Assembly (NCBI RefSeq): GCF_000350225.1 | Contig: NW_005179057.1 | Location: 40,413-104,412 of the forward strand | Direction of reading: 5' to 3' | DNA: 64,000 bases | Origin: Chondrus crispus | Lineage: Eukaryota > Rhodophyta > Florideophyceae > Gigartinales > Gigartinaceae | Part shown: positions 21,845 through 34,050 of the stretch, in pieces | Position numbering within the stretch: the stretch's first letter is position 1 | Layout: each line of letters opens with the position of its first letter | The notes under the pieces: generated by a model | What the model was told of the DNA's origin: nothing | Databases searched by the model: none | Seen by the model: only the letters and a program-made list of their open reading frames with translations | Program-made: the position numbers and the translations under genes

Positions 21845-24800
21845 TTGATTCAACACAATGCGGCTCAACAGAAGCGGTATGAGACGGAAAACGCGTTCAC
21901 GGACAGACTCGAGTACGCCGCGTTCAAGTGCACCTCAGTATTTACTGAAAAGGCCTTGGTTCATTACTTCGTACGCGTACTGGCCCCCGCGATTCGAGCC
22001 GCAGCGGCAGAGACCAGCAAAGGTTGCCAGCCCACAAGAACACGGCGCTCCCAACTGTACAAGGCATCGCGAATTCGAAAGGAACCACGTCTCGCGCCCG
22101 AGGCGTATTACTGCTGCCGGATCCGAAACCAGCAGCGCCGGGGGAGAAACCTCAGATCAAACGCAACGAGCTCCCTTGCATCAGCCTTTCACATAAAGGA
22201 GGTGGACTGAAAAGCCGACTCCGTCCTTGTCATGAGGGACGGGGAGGCAATGGGAGGCCGACCTCCGACGCCAGCGTCGACAGAGACCACCGCCTGCTTT
22301 GCCACCGCGTTCGCGCATACCCCTCTAGGGGTGGGTAGTCCGAACCACCGTATTGCAGAATTGGACATTTCGAGTGAAGGAAGGGGACGCGTACCCGCCT
22401 TTTTCCCCCAGCTCACCAAGCAAGAGGCTCGTCAGGGGGCGACATTCGCCTCAGATGACGGGAACCCGTACATGTGCCGGCTGTGCCGAACGTGCAGCCA
22501 TGCAATATAAGCGTGCCCCCTCCTCGCCCCGTAGCAGCAGAGGTTTACCGCGAATCGCAACTACAATAATCAACTGCAGACGCTTCCGGAGATAAACAAC
22601 CTCCTCCAGAAGTCGGTCTCTTGTGATTGTGGTCCGCGTTCGGGCCACGTGAATCGCCCCGGGAGAGGTATACGTTTCGCCTCTCGCAGAGGAGGACATG
22701 GACACGATCAACGCGACTTCCGACAAGGCGATACGTGATACCCGCGTAAAGATGCCAGAGGAGAACGCGGTCAGTCCCGATTGTCGCCGGGGGTACTGAA
22801 CGCGATAATGCACTTCCAGGACTGGGCAGAGGATCCCAATCCTCTGCCCATACAGGGGAGCGAGCCAGACCGGATTCTCGCCGCTACACATACTTTAAAA
22901 CGTCCGGACGTTGAAAATCAAGCCGGCGAAGTACCCGACTACTTCGCGGATGCTATAGCTCCAGAGTTGGTAAAGCCTGGCCCACCACTCGAACGGAGGT
23001 CCGGAGCCCTGCTAGACAGTAATAGCGGCGCGACCGGCTCGGATAACTCAGGTAGCTCTACAAACCAGAAGAAACGGTCACGTTAACGCCGTCTCGTGAG
23101 CCGTCTCCCCCGTATATCCCCCACCCGTCAACACACCCCTATCACGGGCGAGAGGAATACTTGCCAATAATATTCCCCTCGCTGGCACGCAAAGTCACCG
23201 AGGCCCCCTGGGTACGGTACAAAAAATTATTAAACGAACCCCAAATTACCGCGTCTTCCGTAAGCCCAGTATAACCACCACCAACACGAAGATTTCCCGA
23301 ACGACGGAGGTCGGACACCACGGATCGGCCGTGAAGGCCCCAGGGACAGCGAGGGCTCGGAGCAAGAAGGTGAACACATCCGGCGCGTCTAGAAGACGCC
23401 GCGTGAATATTGAAACCGTACAGAACGCGTGGGCCCGATAATGCGTTCAAACCGTAAATTATCTCCGTGGATACGTATTCTGATTACAACCTGGTGGAGA
23501 CGGCCAAAATTGCTCGCGGCTGGACGTCTCACACTGCATGCGATGGGCCATTGCCAAGGTTGGCCGGGGCGAACAGCAATCTGTTTAGGCTTGCCGCGTT
23601 CGTCCGCCTGGCCGTCCAGCTTCAGAACACGACGTTCTGAATTGCGTTTGTCGTCGCGGACCACCTCGCGGTCCCCGTCCTTCTCGGCACCGCTTTCATT
23701 GACACGCATGTCCGAAGCATCGACATAGATGCTCAGAAGCTCGAGCTCCGACACCGAGGCTCCGTTTCCATGGCGGACGCGAAGAGGGAGCCGTCTCCGC
23801 CTACCAGACGATATAGACGTGAGACAAGTCGCAAAGAAGTACGCAAAGAAACCCGGCACCCGACTCGGATCGCGCGTCGAGTGACAGTCCTCGTTATGTC
23901 GCAAATTCATGTACGTTTTACGACAGCGGGGAAGGACCTGGTACTTATGGAGCCCAAACTGTCGCTTAAACACCGCCACGCGGTGAGACTGACCAGCGGC
24001 GTTGCGGAACCGCTGCCAAGCAAGGCCTTTGAGGTTATTGATGTGAATTCTTCGCGTCAAGTTTGACGACTGCCGAAACACACAGTCGTCGTGTACGCGA
24101 AACGGAATGCCCTCTCCATTCTGATGCCCGAGCACCAGGTGGCAGAGAGAATCGCTCACGCATTGCATCTTACCAACTTGGACGGCCAAGAAGGAGAAGC
24201 AGGAGCAGGCTGGCCTACATGCCACGGGTAGACGGCCGCCTATGCGAACGAAGGGAACGTATGGTGCCCAAATGATGCGGGAAAGACAAGGCGCGTAAAA
24301 TATACGGAACCCAAGTGTAACGAGGAAGATTGGGTATTCGAAGTCGATTTGCCCCACGTCAAGGACGAAACAGTACGTACGTGCTTGAGGTGCTACGAGG
24401 GCACTCATTTTTTTAGCGGTGCGCTCGGGACGGTCTGAGCGACAGAACACCGCATCCCACTTGAGCCCAGAACGAAACCAATATGCGCCATGCCCTACCA
24501 CAAAGGGCCCGCGATGCGCGAAATGGTCGCGAAAGCAGTGAACAAGATGTCGAACGCGGGAGTAATAGGGCTGGCGAATACCAACAGGGAATTCCCGGAC
24601 GTCCTTGTGCCGAAATAGGAAGGTAGTCTACGCTTCTGTGTGAACTACTATCGGTTGAACGCGAAGACGCTGGCAGATTCGTATCCGCTTCCGCGTATGG
24701 ACGACTATATTGATTCATTGGGAAACGTGGCCATGTTCACTACCCTGGGCTGCAACTCGAGATATTGGCAGACCTCAGCCGCGGCGGAGGACCGCGATGA

Positions 24801-24894
24801 AACTACGTTTACAACGCACATGATACTGAAGCCAACTTCACTACTCGCCCTCAACCTTTCGGCGCATCATTGTTCCCGGGTCTTTCTGTGAGTC
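21845..24894 (+). pseudogene. Gag-pol relic related to gypsy-A
   Basis: A decayed copy collinear with gypsy-A gag-pol from the middle of gag. It shows ADRLE-like and HYFVR motifs (21900-21990), a zinc knuckle (MCRLCRTCSHA, about 22470-22505, final Cys preceded by a stop), the gag C-terminus (NAIMHFQDWAEDP, about 22800), the protease region (about 23450-23760; DTYSDYN at the active site), and part of the reverse transcriptase (ADSYPLPRMDDYIDSLG, about 24670-24720). Many stops and frameshifts are spread through it, and it ends before the YLDD motif. It carries neither an LTR of its own family nor the antisense module. Confidence 0.85.
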
Positions 24895-24980
24895 AAACCT
24901 AAACGTCGGACCATTTCCATGTGCGGAGCGACAAACAGTATCTCGCTAAAGATGGCAGCACCATTGTCTGATATCAGGAT

Positions 24981-26860
24981 TTAGTTGAAGATGAAGGTTT
25001 CTTCCTGGACCTTTCCTTTGGAAGAGAAGTACTTGACGGCAATTTTCTTGGACCGGTCATTGACGACGTCGTTAGAGGCCACGTTCATAGCGCCCCCAGT
25101 GTCTCCAAATAGTACTGTACAGTAGCTGAGAGGCTGTTGTTCGTCGGACAGCACTCTCTGATCAATTGGTGATGCCAGACAGCCTCCCATACGGCATCCG
25201 ACATGGTAACGTACTCTGCTTCCAGGGTCGAGTGCGAGGTGTTTTCCCTTTTCTTGCTTCTCCAGCTTATAGACCCGTCGGCAATTATGACTACAGATTC
25301 AATAACGCGGCGTCATGTCTCTCTATCTGCCGCAAAATCAGAGTCCCTGTAGCCATGGAGTCCTGCGTGGTTCTTCAATCTGAACTTGATGCCGAGGGAC
25401 TTTTTCTTCAAAAGGTATCGCAATAAGCGCGTTGCCTATTCCCAGTGTAGGTGGGAAGGATTCTAAGAACAAGTTGAAAACAGACCAGTGTAGAACGCAA
25501 TATCCGGGCGCGTAGTATTCCGCAATACAGTGGCGAGCCTACTAGTTGGCGATACGGCTTGTGTTCCACCTCTTTTACGCTATAATCCTGGGTGTGTTGT
25601 CTTGTAGTCAGCACGGTTCCCGGAGCTAGAGGATTGGAGACGCTCGTTGAGGCATTAATGCTGAACGCCTCTAGCCTATGGTCAATCATAGCAGCACTGT
25701 GGGTATGGATGTCACCCTTTTCACGGCATCGGTCTAATAGACAGATGTCGTCAAAAGGGTCACAAAGTTTTTCGGAATTGTCATAGTATGACAATCCCGA
25801 AAAACTTCGTAACATTCTTCTCAATGGAAATGTCAGATTGTATACAGATGATGTTGGCGACTTCCTTCAAGGCTTCAATGTTACTTCCAGAAAGAAGCGT
25901 TTTCTGGACATAGATCAGAATGAACAGTCGAGTCCCCTTGAATACCAACAGGAACGGACTCTTGTCTGCTTCCGATTGGACACAGGCGAAAGATTTCGAG
26001 AAGGCACTACTCAGCGTATCCCAGGCTCTTGAAGCTTGCCTCAAACCGTAGAATTCTGGGTAGAGACGGTAGACGAAATATGGATGACACGAGATACAGT
26101 ATCCAGCAGGCTGCTCCATATAAATCTCTTCCTTCAGCTCTCTACTGAAAAAAACTGAATTGAAAGCTAACTGCGAAAGCTGAAGCTGTTCTTCGGTTGC
26201 CAATGCGAGAATGAACCGCACTGTAGTGTACTTGACGACTCGGGACTTCATCGTAGGTGATACCGTAGCACTGTGTGTGAATCCTTTCGCTACTCGTCAC
26301 GTGCTCTTGCGAGTATCACACTTATAGGCATCTCTATTATCCAGGTAGCCCCATTTGGACGTCAATGGTTGCTTCCTAGGGGGGAGCAGTAAACGTTTTC
26401 ATGTGTTCTTGTTAAGCTAAGATATTTCTTCGTCCATCGCTGTTTTCTCATTCTCCCTTACAGAGCACTCCACTGCATGCTTGTACGTAAGGAGTAATGG
26501 TTGGTCCCCGTTAACCATTTTGGGTTCGAGAGCAGGATATATAGCAGAGTCTTCTGGTGTGTGCTTGCGTGGTTGTCTTACTGTACGAGAAGCGCCGCAA
26601 GTGTGCACGTCAAGTCGGGGGCTGACTCAATTGCTACTGTATTTTCCGTGGATGAATTCGGCTCTGTTTGGGACACAATTCGGATGGGCTGAGGTGTTTC
26701 GGAGTAGCAAAACTCGTCAATGTCCTATAGTTCATCGACTGGTCCCATGCCATCGAAATCCACACCCCTCTAGATGATTACTCTGCGCGGTGGCGTTACA
26801 AATACACGGTAACGATTTCCACGGCCAACTCCGAAGCAGTACTGTTGAGGAAAAGAACGT
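24981..26860 (-). pseudogene. Ty1/copia polyprotein relic
   Basis: Read on the minus strand from about 26860: RYRVFVTPPRRVII (integrase/RT linker), KTAMDEEIS (start of RT, about 26410), FSRELKEEIYMEQPAGY and YGLRQASRAWDTL (RT fingers and palm, 26030-26150), then LFILIYVQKTLLS, where the YVDD centre has become YVQK. PYRQLVGSPLY and an RNase H region (DSDFAADRETRR, TLEAEYVTMS) follow to about 25080. Frame changes and stops are frequent. No LTRs are recognisable at either side. Confidence 0.82.
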
Positions 26861-27334
26861 GGAAACGTGTACCGATGGACTTCGAACCGAAGGCTGGATG
26901 CGCGCGCACCAGTTGTGAACCAAAAGCGCGGGAGTCCTACGGAGGTGACGGCCAAGGGGGCCTAGTCGACGCCACCGGAGCGTGGCGAAGGGAAAGGATG
27001 GCTACGCCCGGTAGTGCCGGTCGGGGCAGAGGGGTACAGGGACGAAGGGGGAGCAGGCGAGGAAGACAGGGATAGAGAGCTTCCCTTACGGAAGAGAGAA
27101 TACTTAAAGGCCACCCCTGGACGATAGGGAAGGAGGGCAGCAACGGAGTAGGAAGTAAAGAATTGGGTGGATACCCTCATTCAGCTGGTTGCTCGTGCCA
27201 TGCGATTGGGCTAATCGCAACATTACATGCTTGTAAGTGATCGCCGCACACGTCGATAAGACTGCTTGCGATTGGCAGAGGCAAGGAACAAGGGGCGCAT
27301 TCACGCCATGAATCCGGTTACGGACCGAAAAGGT
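26861..27334. other. Short stretch without genes
   Basis: Probably a continuation of the copia relic or its flank. The plus strand has a GC-rich, arginine/glycine-coding frame (26845-27075) of low complexity. Nothing further can be identified before the LTR at 27335. Confidence 0.35.
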
Positions 27335-27581
27335 TGTAGTGCAATAATCGGCTGCACCGTGAGGGGGTGAAAAGAAAAAGGAGTTGAGGGGTATGACAAA
27401 GTGGGGGGGTGACAAGTGAAAATTATTTCACTTTAATATTTTAATTATTAATTATTAATTAGTGGCATATTAGTTATTTAACATTAGATTAGATCTAGGA
27501 TCTAGCGCCGAGAGCTACTGTAGTGGCTCCGGCGGGGCGATATATACCTTAGCCTTCTGACCACCAAGTCAGTAAAGGTAA

Positions 27582-27960
27582 CCCGAGTTGCCGGAGTTGA
27601 ATGTCGCCTTGGTCGAAGTCCGTCTCAACCAAGACGCTCCCTTTTACCTAAGCCTACGGCATCCTTCAGCGCTCGGGGTCCCATTCCTTTCCCTTTATTT
27701 CCCAACGAACCCGAGTTGCCGGAGTTTAATGTCGCCTTGGTCGAAGTCCGTCTCAACCAAGACGCTCCCTTTTACCTAAGCCTACGGCATCTTTCAGCGC
27801 TCGGGGGTCCGCTTCCTTTCTCCTTTATTTCCCAATCAAACCCGAGTTGCCGGAGTTAGATCTCGCCTTCGTCGAAGACCGCTTCCGTTCACGCGACGTG
27901 CTTCACTTCTACGCTGTTAACGACATCCTCTATTGCTCGGGGTCCCCTTTTTCTTATCCA
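27582..27960. repeat. Three tandem ~130-bp repeats inside an LTR
   Basis: CCCGAGTTGCCGGAGTT marks unit starts at 27582, 27710 and 27841 (periods 128 and 131 bp). Units one and two are nearly identical; the third is closer to the single copy in the LTR at 16774. The repeats lie just downstream of the TATA-like GATATATACC, so they would be in the transcribed leader. Confidence 0.88.
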
Positions 27961-28452
27961 TTTCTCTATTTCTATTTCTATTCTCTATCCTTTTCTATCT
28001 GTTGGTGCCATCGGCATTGGTTGCGACCGATCCGGTGTGGGTGTTTGAGCCATCGGGCAACACGTTGTGTAGTGCTGCTACTGTTTCAAGTTCCGTAGGA
28101 AGTCTGTTGTAACGACGCCTCCGTCGAAGGTCTTACTGTATAAGACAGAGTTGGTACCAACTAGCGCGATTGCGATCGCGCTGGTGAGAGTGTTTTTAGC
28201 CATCGGACAACACGTCGGTAGTAGCGTTGCTACACGGTTACGATCCCGTCGGGTAGTGCTGAACAAGCCCCCGTCGAAGACCTTGAATTATACGCAAGGT
28301 GCTGAAGACGCTCGTCGAGCATTGGCCTTACATCCCAGCTAACCGCGGTTACGTTCTCGTACACAAGCCCAACCCGCACTCGCCGAGCACTCAAGTCTTC
28401 ACAAGTCTCTACCACCATTATCCTCCCGGGTCTGGCATCTTTCCTTACCCCC

Positions 28453-29391
28453 TGTAGTGCAATGCGCCTGTTAGGCAGAGACCAAGGTCCGACGGTCCAA
28501 CACAAACAACAGCAACAAAAACAACAACTGCCAACGGCACAGCGCTACGGAGTGTTCGAAGCTCCCTGTCCTCTTTAAGCGGGTTTGCGGCCCGCAGTAG
28601 CTCGGATCCCTGATAGGGGGGGGGCAAAGAGAAGAGCCCAGCCCGGGATCGGTAAATGGTGGTAGAGATTTGTAAAGGCGACTGCTCGACGAGTTCGGAG
28701 GGGTGTTTAGGTAAACCTGGTCCGATGGGTCGTAAATCCAATGCTCGAAGAGCGCCTTGTACACCTTATACCCTTGATAAGGTCTTCGACGGGGACGTCG
28801 CAACGTAGCCCGTCGGGAAAGAAGAAAACGTAGCAGCGCTACACCGTCGTACTGCCCGATGGCAAAGTACCAACAACGGATCGGTGGCAACCAGATTCCG
28901 ATGGAACCAACACTGAGAAAAGCACCACTGGTGCACCAACACAAAAGCCCGATGGCAAATGACGTCACGTTGCGGATCGCAATCCTACAAGGTGGGACCA
29001 ACTCAAGATTAAGGGAAATTATGATAGGGAAATAAAGGAAAATTGATAAGGGAAAAGGGGACCCCGAGCGATAGAGGATGCCGTAGGCTTAGGTAAAAGG
29101 GAGCGTCTTGATAGAGACGGACTTCGACCAAGGCGACATTCAACTCCGGCAACTCGGGTTACCTTTACTGACTTGGTCGTCAGAGGGCTAAGGTATATAT
29201 CGCCCCGCCGGAGCCACTACAGTAGCTCTCGGCGCTAGATCCTAGATCTAATCTAATGTTAAATAACTAATATGCAACTAATTAAAATTAATAATTAAAA
29301 TAATAAAGTGAAATGATTTCCACTTTTGCTTGCCATACCCCATCATTTTCATTTCTTTTCACCCCCCTTTTCAGGTGCGTATTGCACTACA
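28453..29391 (-). mobile_element. Solo LTR-B nested in an LTR-B (939 bp)
   Basis: Runs from TGTAGTGCAATGCGCC to GCGTATTGCACTACA on the plus strand and is oriented opposite to its host LTR. Runs of five C on each side (28448-28452 and 29392-29396) are consistent with a CCCCC target duplication. It has the shared LTR-B blocks, including the TATA-like motif near 29195. Confidence 0.83.
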
Positions 29392-29562
29392 CCCCCCCCG
29401 TCGGAGTCGAGCTACTGTGGGCTGCAAGCCCACACAAGGGGAAAGGGAGTCTCGAACGGTTCGTAGCGCGTGCCACCGGCAGTGGTTGTTTCTGTTGCTG
29501 TTTTCTTCTTTTTGTTTGACCGTCGGACTGTGTTCGCAGCCTGCCAGGCACATTGCACTACA

Positions 29563-30158
29563 CCCTGTTCGAGGATCTCGAAGCTTGTTGTGCAGAAGAA
29601 GGGTATGAAGCATTTCAAGTCATGAAGTGCAAAGCAGAGGCTGAGGTTACTGTGGCCATGGCGCTTTTTTTCCTTCGGATGACTTCGAAGAGCATGAAGA
29701 AGCCTAATACGCATGAGTGCAACCCCAATGTCTATAGGGAATATGATGATATGTGTGAAGGGGTTAATTGCAAAAAACATTACATCAGTTGCTAACGAGG
29801 ATGAGGCGTGCTCCATTCCGAGCACCAGAAGTCGAAATCTCCTGACGGGAAAAGGTTGCAAGAGACAAGCAATTCATTCAGATTATGCAGCTGAAGAACA
29901 GAAAGAGGGATCGGAATGTGGGAATAGCAGCTTCTTTACGATTTTCACGAGATGCAATCCTGTTGCCATTTGGGTGTGGCCTCGTACGCACATCTATAAG
30001 ATTGCGCCTAAACCCAAAAGGTGTGAGCAAATCTCGTGGAAGCGAAACTGGTAACGGTCCCACCACACTCAATATTTGCTGGACGTGCTGATCTGGAACA
30101 TGCTGCTGCAGGCATGTTTCGGCTCGGTGGCCGTGCCTTGCTCCTTTCGAAAGAATAC
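29563..30158. other. Unrecognised coding-like stretch
   Basis: Short plus-strand frames (to about 29795, then 29713-30054 in another frame) have ordinary amino-acid composition but no family I recognise. They may be the interrupted N-terminal side of a DNA transposon or host gene. Bounded by an LTR-B on the left and an old gypsy-B fragment on the right. Confidence 0.3.
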
Positions 30159-30159
30159 C

Positions 30160-30996
30160 TATGATCCTGAAGGGATGTCATACTTCGGCTTGCGGAGCCT
30201 TGCGTCAAAGTTTCGCATGTAGCGCGCTTGTTCTTTCCGCAAGCTCTTACCAGCGCCTTTCATCAGGCTTTCCAACCACGACAGCCAATTCAGGTAGTAC
30301 GCTCGATTCGAGCTAAATCCTTCCAAACTTGGCTGTGCTTGTAACGCAATGCTTCTCGGCGCCCGAGCTAACACCAACTCGAAGGGCGCGACGTTCGTAG
30401 TTCGATGAACTTGCGTGTTGTATGCAAACGTCAGAGCGTCGCTAAATAGGTCCCAGTCCTTGGGATGCTCTCCAACGTATTTTCGCAACGCGGAAGTCAG
30501 CGTGCGGTTAAACCTCTCAACTTGGCCGTTGGCTTGCGGGTGGTACGTAGTCGTCAACACATTGCGTATGCCGAGAATTCGGCAGACGTTCTGAAAGAAC
30601 CGGGCCGTGAACTGTGGTCCATTGTCGGACAGCAGCTTGAACGACGGTCCGTGCAAGAATACTCAATGGTGAACGAAGGCTTGTGTGATGTGCGCAGCTG
30701 ATATCTTCTTCAACGGTACGGTTCGTACCAGTTTCTAGTATCGATCGCTGATCACGAGAATATACCGATTTCCTCGTTTAGTTGTAATTAGCTCGCCGAG
30801 GATGTCGATGGCGACAAACTCCAGCGGAGCTTTGGGCGTGAACAGCTTCATTTCCTTCGTGTTTCTTCTTAACTTCACCCTTTCCCGCGCACATGCGGCG
30901 AAATTCTTCGCGACTGCGTAGCAGTCTTGGGCCTGGTCTCCGGGACCAGCTCGATCCGGTGGACAGTGGTATTAATTTCACTAAGGGTCTCATCCC
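30160..30996 (-). pseudogene. Deleted gypsy-B fragment (integrase plus a bit of pre-RT)
   Basis: From right to left, 30996 to about 30925 matches the gypsy-B region just before the reverse transcriptase (compare 54405-54480). It jumps directly to integrase (30920 to 30160), nearly identical to 39330-38630. The intervening RT and RNase H are deleted. The integrase core keeps LLSDNGPQF and NGQVERFNR, so the second Asp is intact here although lost in gypsy-B. An in-frame TAG at 30735-30737 is shared with gypsy-B. Confidence 0.82.
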
Positions 30997-32047
30997 TGTA
31001 GTGCAATGCGCCTGTCAGGCAGAGACCGCGGTCCGATGGTCCAGCAAAAACAACAACAGCAGCAAAAAGAAGAACTGCCGATGGCACAGCGTTACGGAGT
31101 GTCTGACTCTCCCTTCTCCGTTTAAACGAGCTTGCGACTCGTAGTAGCTCAGATCCGTAATGGGGGGGGGCACAGAGAAATAGCCCGGCCCCGGATCGGT
31201 GTGGTAGAGACTTGCGAAGAGAACTGCTCGACGAGTGTGGGGTGGGGCGCGTACTTAGGTACCCCGGTTCCACTGGGTTGTAAAGCCAATGCTCGTTTAG
31301 CTTCTTCGACACCTTCTAACGCGACAAGGCCTTCGACGGGAGCGTCGTAACGCAGCCCGACGGGATGAAATGAGAGTAGCAGCTCTACATCAACTGTGTC
31401 GCCCGATGGCTCGAAACACCTACACCGGTTCGGTCGCAACCGACGCCGATGGCACCAACACTGGCTCGTAACACGACGGAGCCCTTCGAGGGAGACGTCG
31501 TTGCAACAGTCTCCGTCGGAAAATGGGTCACAGAAGCAGCGCTACGTCAACTGTGTCGCCCGATGGCAAAGACACCTACACCGGTTCGGCCGTAACCGAG
31601 GCCGATGGCACCAACACAAGATAAGGGAAAAATAGGTAGAATTAGAGATAGAAAAGGATAGGGAAATAAAGGAAAAAGAAAAAGAAACCCCCGAGCAATT
31701 GAGGATGCCGTAGGCTTAAGTAAAAGAGACCGTCTTGGTAGAGACGGACTTCGACCAAGGCGACATTCAACTCCGGCAACTCGGGTTGTCTTTATTGACT
31801 TGGTCGGACAAAGGGCTAAGTTATATATCGTCCCGCCGGAACCACTACAGTAGCTCGCGGCGCTAGATCCTAGATCTAATCTAGTGTCAGCAAAATTAAT
31901 GCCAACTATTTAACTAAATAAAATAAAATAATTAAAAATTAAAACTGTGCAATTATTCACACGTGTGTCCCCCAACCCGGACTACTTTTCATGTCCAAAT
32001 ATTTTCCTTTCTTTTCACCCCCCTTTTCAGGTGCGTATTGCACTACA
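30997..32047 (-). repeat. Gypsy-B 3' LTR (1051 bp)
   Basis: TGTAGTGCAATGCGCC to GCGTATTGCACTACA on the plus strand. Same length as the LTR at 58193-59243. A TATA-like TTATATA lies at 31821-31827 in the matching position. Its right border touches the internal region at a purine tract (minus strand). Confidence 0.88.
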
Positions 32048-32058
32048 TATCCCCCTTC
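32048..32058 (-). other. Candidate polypurine tract of gypsy-B
   Basis: On the minus strand the bases directly before the 3' LTR read CAGAAGGGGGATA, a short purine-rich run in the place where the plus-strand primer of reverse transcription is expected. Confidence 0.5.
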
Positions 32059-32172
32059 TGAGCGCCCTTGCGCAACGCCCAGCCATCGTATAATCTCCTG
32101 CCGCTGTTGACCGTGTTTCCCAATCGTCAATCACTCTGCGCGGCGTTCTAGTAAGGGTAAGACGAAAATACC

Positions 32173-34050
32173 ATGCTTCCTTCTCCGTCGGAACACTTGG
32201 ACGATAGTGCCACCCGTAGACGTCCGGGTGTGGGCTTTCCTCGCAAGTCCGAAGTGCCCCGGGGTCTTCCTTCCATACCCCGTCTACCCTCTGTTACCAA
32301 CCCTACAGAGCCGGCCTTCCATCTGGGCTACCATGCCTCTTGGATAGCCCGCCGTCATCCTTCGCTCGAAGAGCTGCAGAACAAAACCATGCGCGATAAC
32401 GCAGCCCTGTTTGCTTCTGCTCAGTGGTTCTTCTCTGTGGGCGTCCGCGACCTTGACGGCATCAAAAATTATTTTGCCGATGACGCGGGCATGTTGCCCG
32501 GTAACCTCCCTTTGCAGGCCATTCACACCTTTGACTGGCGCGCCCGCATTTCTATACCCACCTCCATCCTACGTCACTCCTCCCAGCGCGGTCGATCTTC
32601 CTTATCCCTGCGCTTCATGGACGTTGGGCTCACTCGGATCCAGATTCCTATGGCCGACGCCCTCATACCTTCATGTTACCACTGCGACACTTGGCAATGT
32701 CGTACGGAGGGAGAACGACTCTACCTCGAAAACCTCATCGACTGCACCTTCGGTGACCCCGTGTGCGAGGCGGACCGACTGTGGCGCAACCGACGCACCG
32801 TTACGACCGACGCCATGTTTTGGATCCAAGCCATTCTTCCCACAAACTTTCGCCATACGAAGCGCGGAGGTATTTTCTTTTTCCAAAATACTGCTTTGAA
32901 CGTCGGGTCCGATCCGACACTGGGTACTTCCTGGCGTACCAGATGGTTGAGGCCGTGAATTTCCAGACAGCACTACACCAATCGATACCAACGAACGCCT
33001 TCCTGGTGGAGTCAATACGAGGTATGTCAGGGTTTCTCGGCTGAGTTAGGACCCATCCTGACATATTACGGTACTCATTTACGCGATCCGCAGCACGGGC
33101 TGTGCACTGTGTTTTTCACGGAGTGGTGCGTGAAAGTCGCCGCCACCCTCCTGTGGGAAGTTTTCGACTGTTGGCGCCTGTGGCACCTCCCTTCGAAACT
33201 CCGCCAACAGATGCGTCTCCTCGATTTTTCTGTCCCCCTTGGCCGGTCCGATGTGGACCGTGAAGTGCACGCCCTCCTCGACATGATCGAGACCGTAGCG
33301 TGGGATTGCGTTCCTCCACAAAATTCGTCTCGGTCCTTTTCACCCCAGCGACCCTCTTTTTCCCCTGGTAGAAATCATCCAGCTGCCGGCGACTTCGTGT
33401 GGATCAACCCCTGGTCCTCCTCCCTCTGTTCTGCCTGGGAGGCCCAGATGAGCCGCCGTTTCGGAAATCAACCACCAATCCGCAACGCAGTCACTGTTGT
33501 GAACGCGGATCCTCGAGAGCCTGAGATGTGCCCTCGACCTTCGGCCCCAAGTTCCCCTCTCCTTGCACCGGTTCGTCCCTCCGCGTCTGAGACCCCTGTG
33601 TGCGTCGTACTTCCTCCCACGAGCTCGGCCGAAACCTTGTCGCTTCGAGTCGTGTCTTCCTCCGACGTGAGTCCAACCTCACTTCCTGCTTCCCCTTCAC
33701 GCGAGGGACAGCTCGTCACACCAACCCCAACCTTGCCATTGCCGTCATGTACGGCGCCCGTGGGCTTGACCCGCCCTCAGGCTCCTCCGCGCGTCGAGCT
33801 TCCTCCTGCGAGCTGCCCGACGGGAACCATTTCAATCCGGGGAGCACCACCGTCGGCCGCGGATCCGACCCCACGTCCGGCTTCCCCTTCACCTGAGGGT
33901 CCGCTCCTTGCCCCTACCTCGGTCCCTCCGTCATCCACAATTCCCAAAAAAATACCTCTGCTGCCGCCGTTTACCATCGCCTTCTCATGGCTCATGGTGT
34001 GGAGGGAGAAGCTCTCCAGGGGGCGTCCCTGGACGACTTGCGAGTTCTAG
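32173..34050 (+). pseudogene. Antisense ORF of gypsy-B (unknown protein, one in-frame stop)
   Basis: It lies on the strand opposite to gypsy-B gag-pol, starting 126 bp from the 3' LTR. From ATG 32173 the frame spans 625 codons and is broken only by a TGA at 32956-32958. Between about 32890 and 33020 a neighbouring frame looks more protein-like, so two small indels are an alternative to a nonsense change. The N-terminal ~250 residues look globular (LRFMDVGLTRIQIPMADAL, CYHCDTWQC). The second part starts with an aromatic-rich segment (FFTEWCVKVAA), then a long Pro/Ser-rich tail (about 440-600) with an internal duplication of ~50 residues. I recognise no domain. The position parallels the 755-residue antisense ORF of gypsy-A, though I see no clear sequence similarity. 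Confidence 0.6.

Larger units (their letters stand above)
27335..29562 (+). mobile_element. LTR-B variant interrupted by another LTR-B
   Basis: Begins TGTAGTGCAATAATCGG and ends CACATTGCACTACA. The left part (27335-28452) and right part (29397-29562) together form one LTR-B-like unit of about 1.28 kb; a second LTR-B (28453-29391) sits inside it. It is longer than the 1.05-kb LTRs because its 5'-untranslated-like block is present three times (27582-27960). No 5-bp duplication is visible at the outer ends. Confidence 0.8.

Noticed and set aside
21285..24894. LTR-B fragment as the LTR of the adjoining gag-pol relic
   Set aside because: The relic is related to gypsy-A, whose LTR is different. 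The junction is a chance neighbour.
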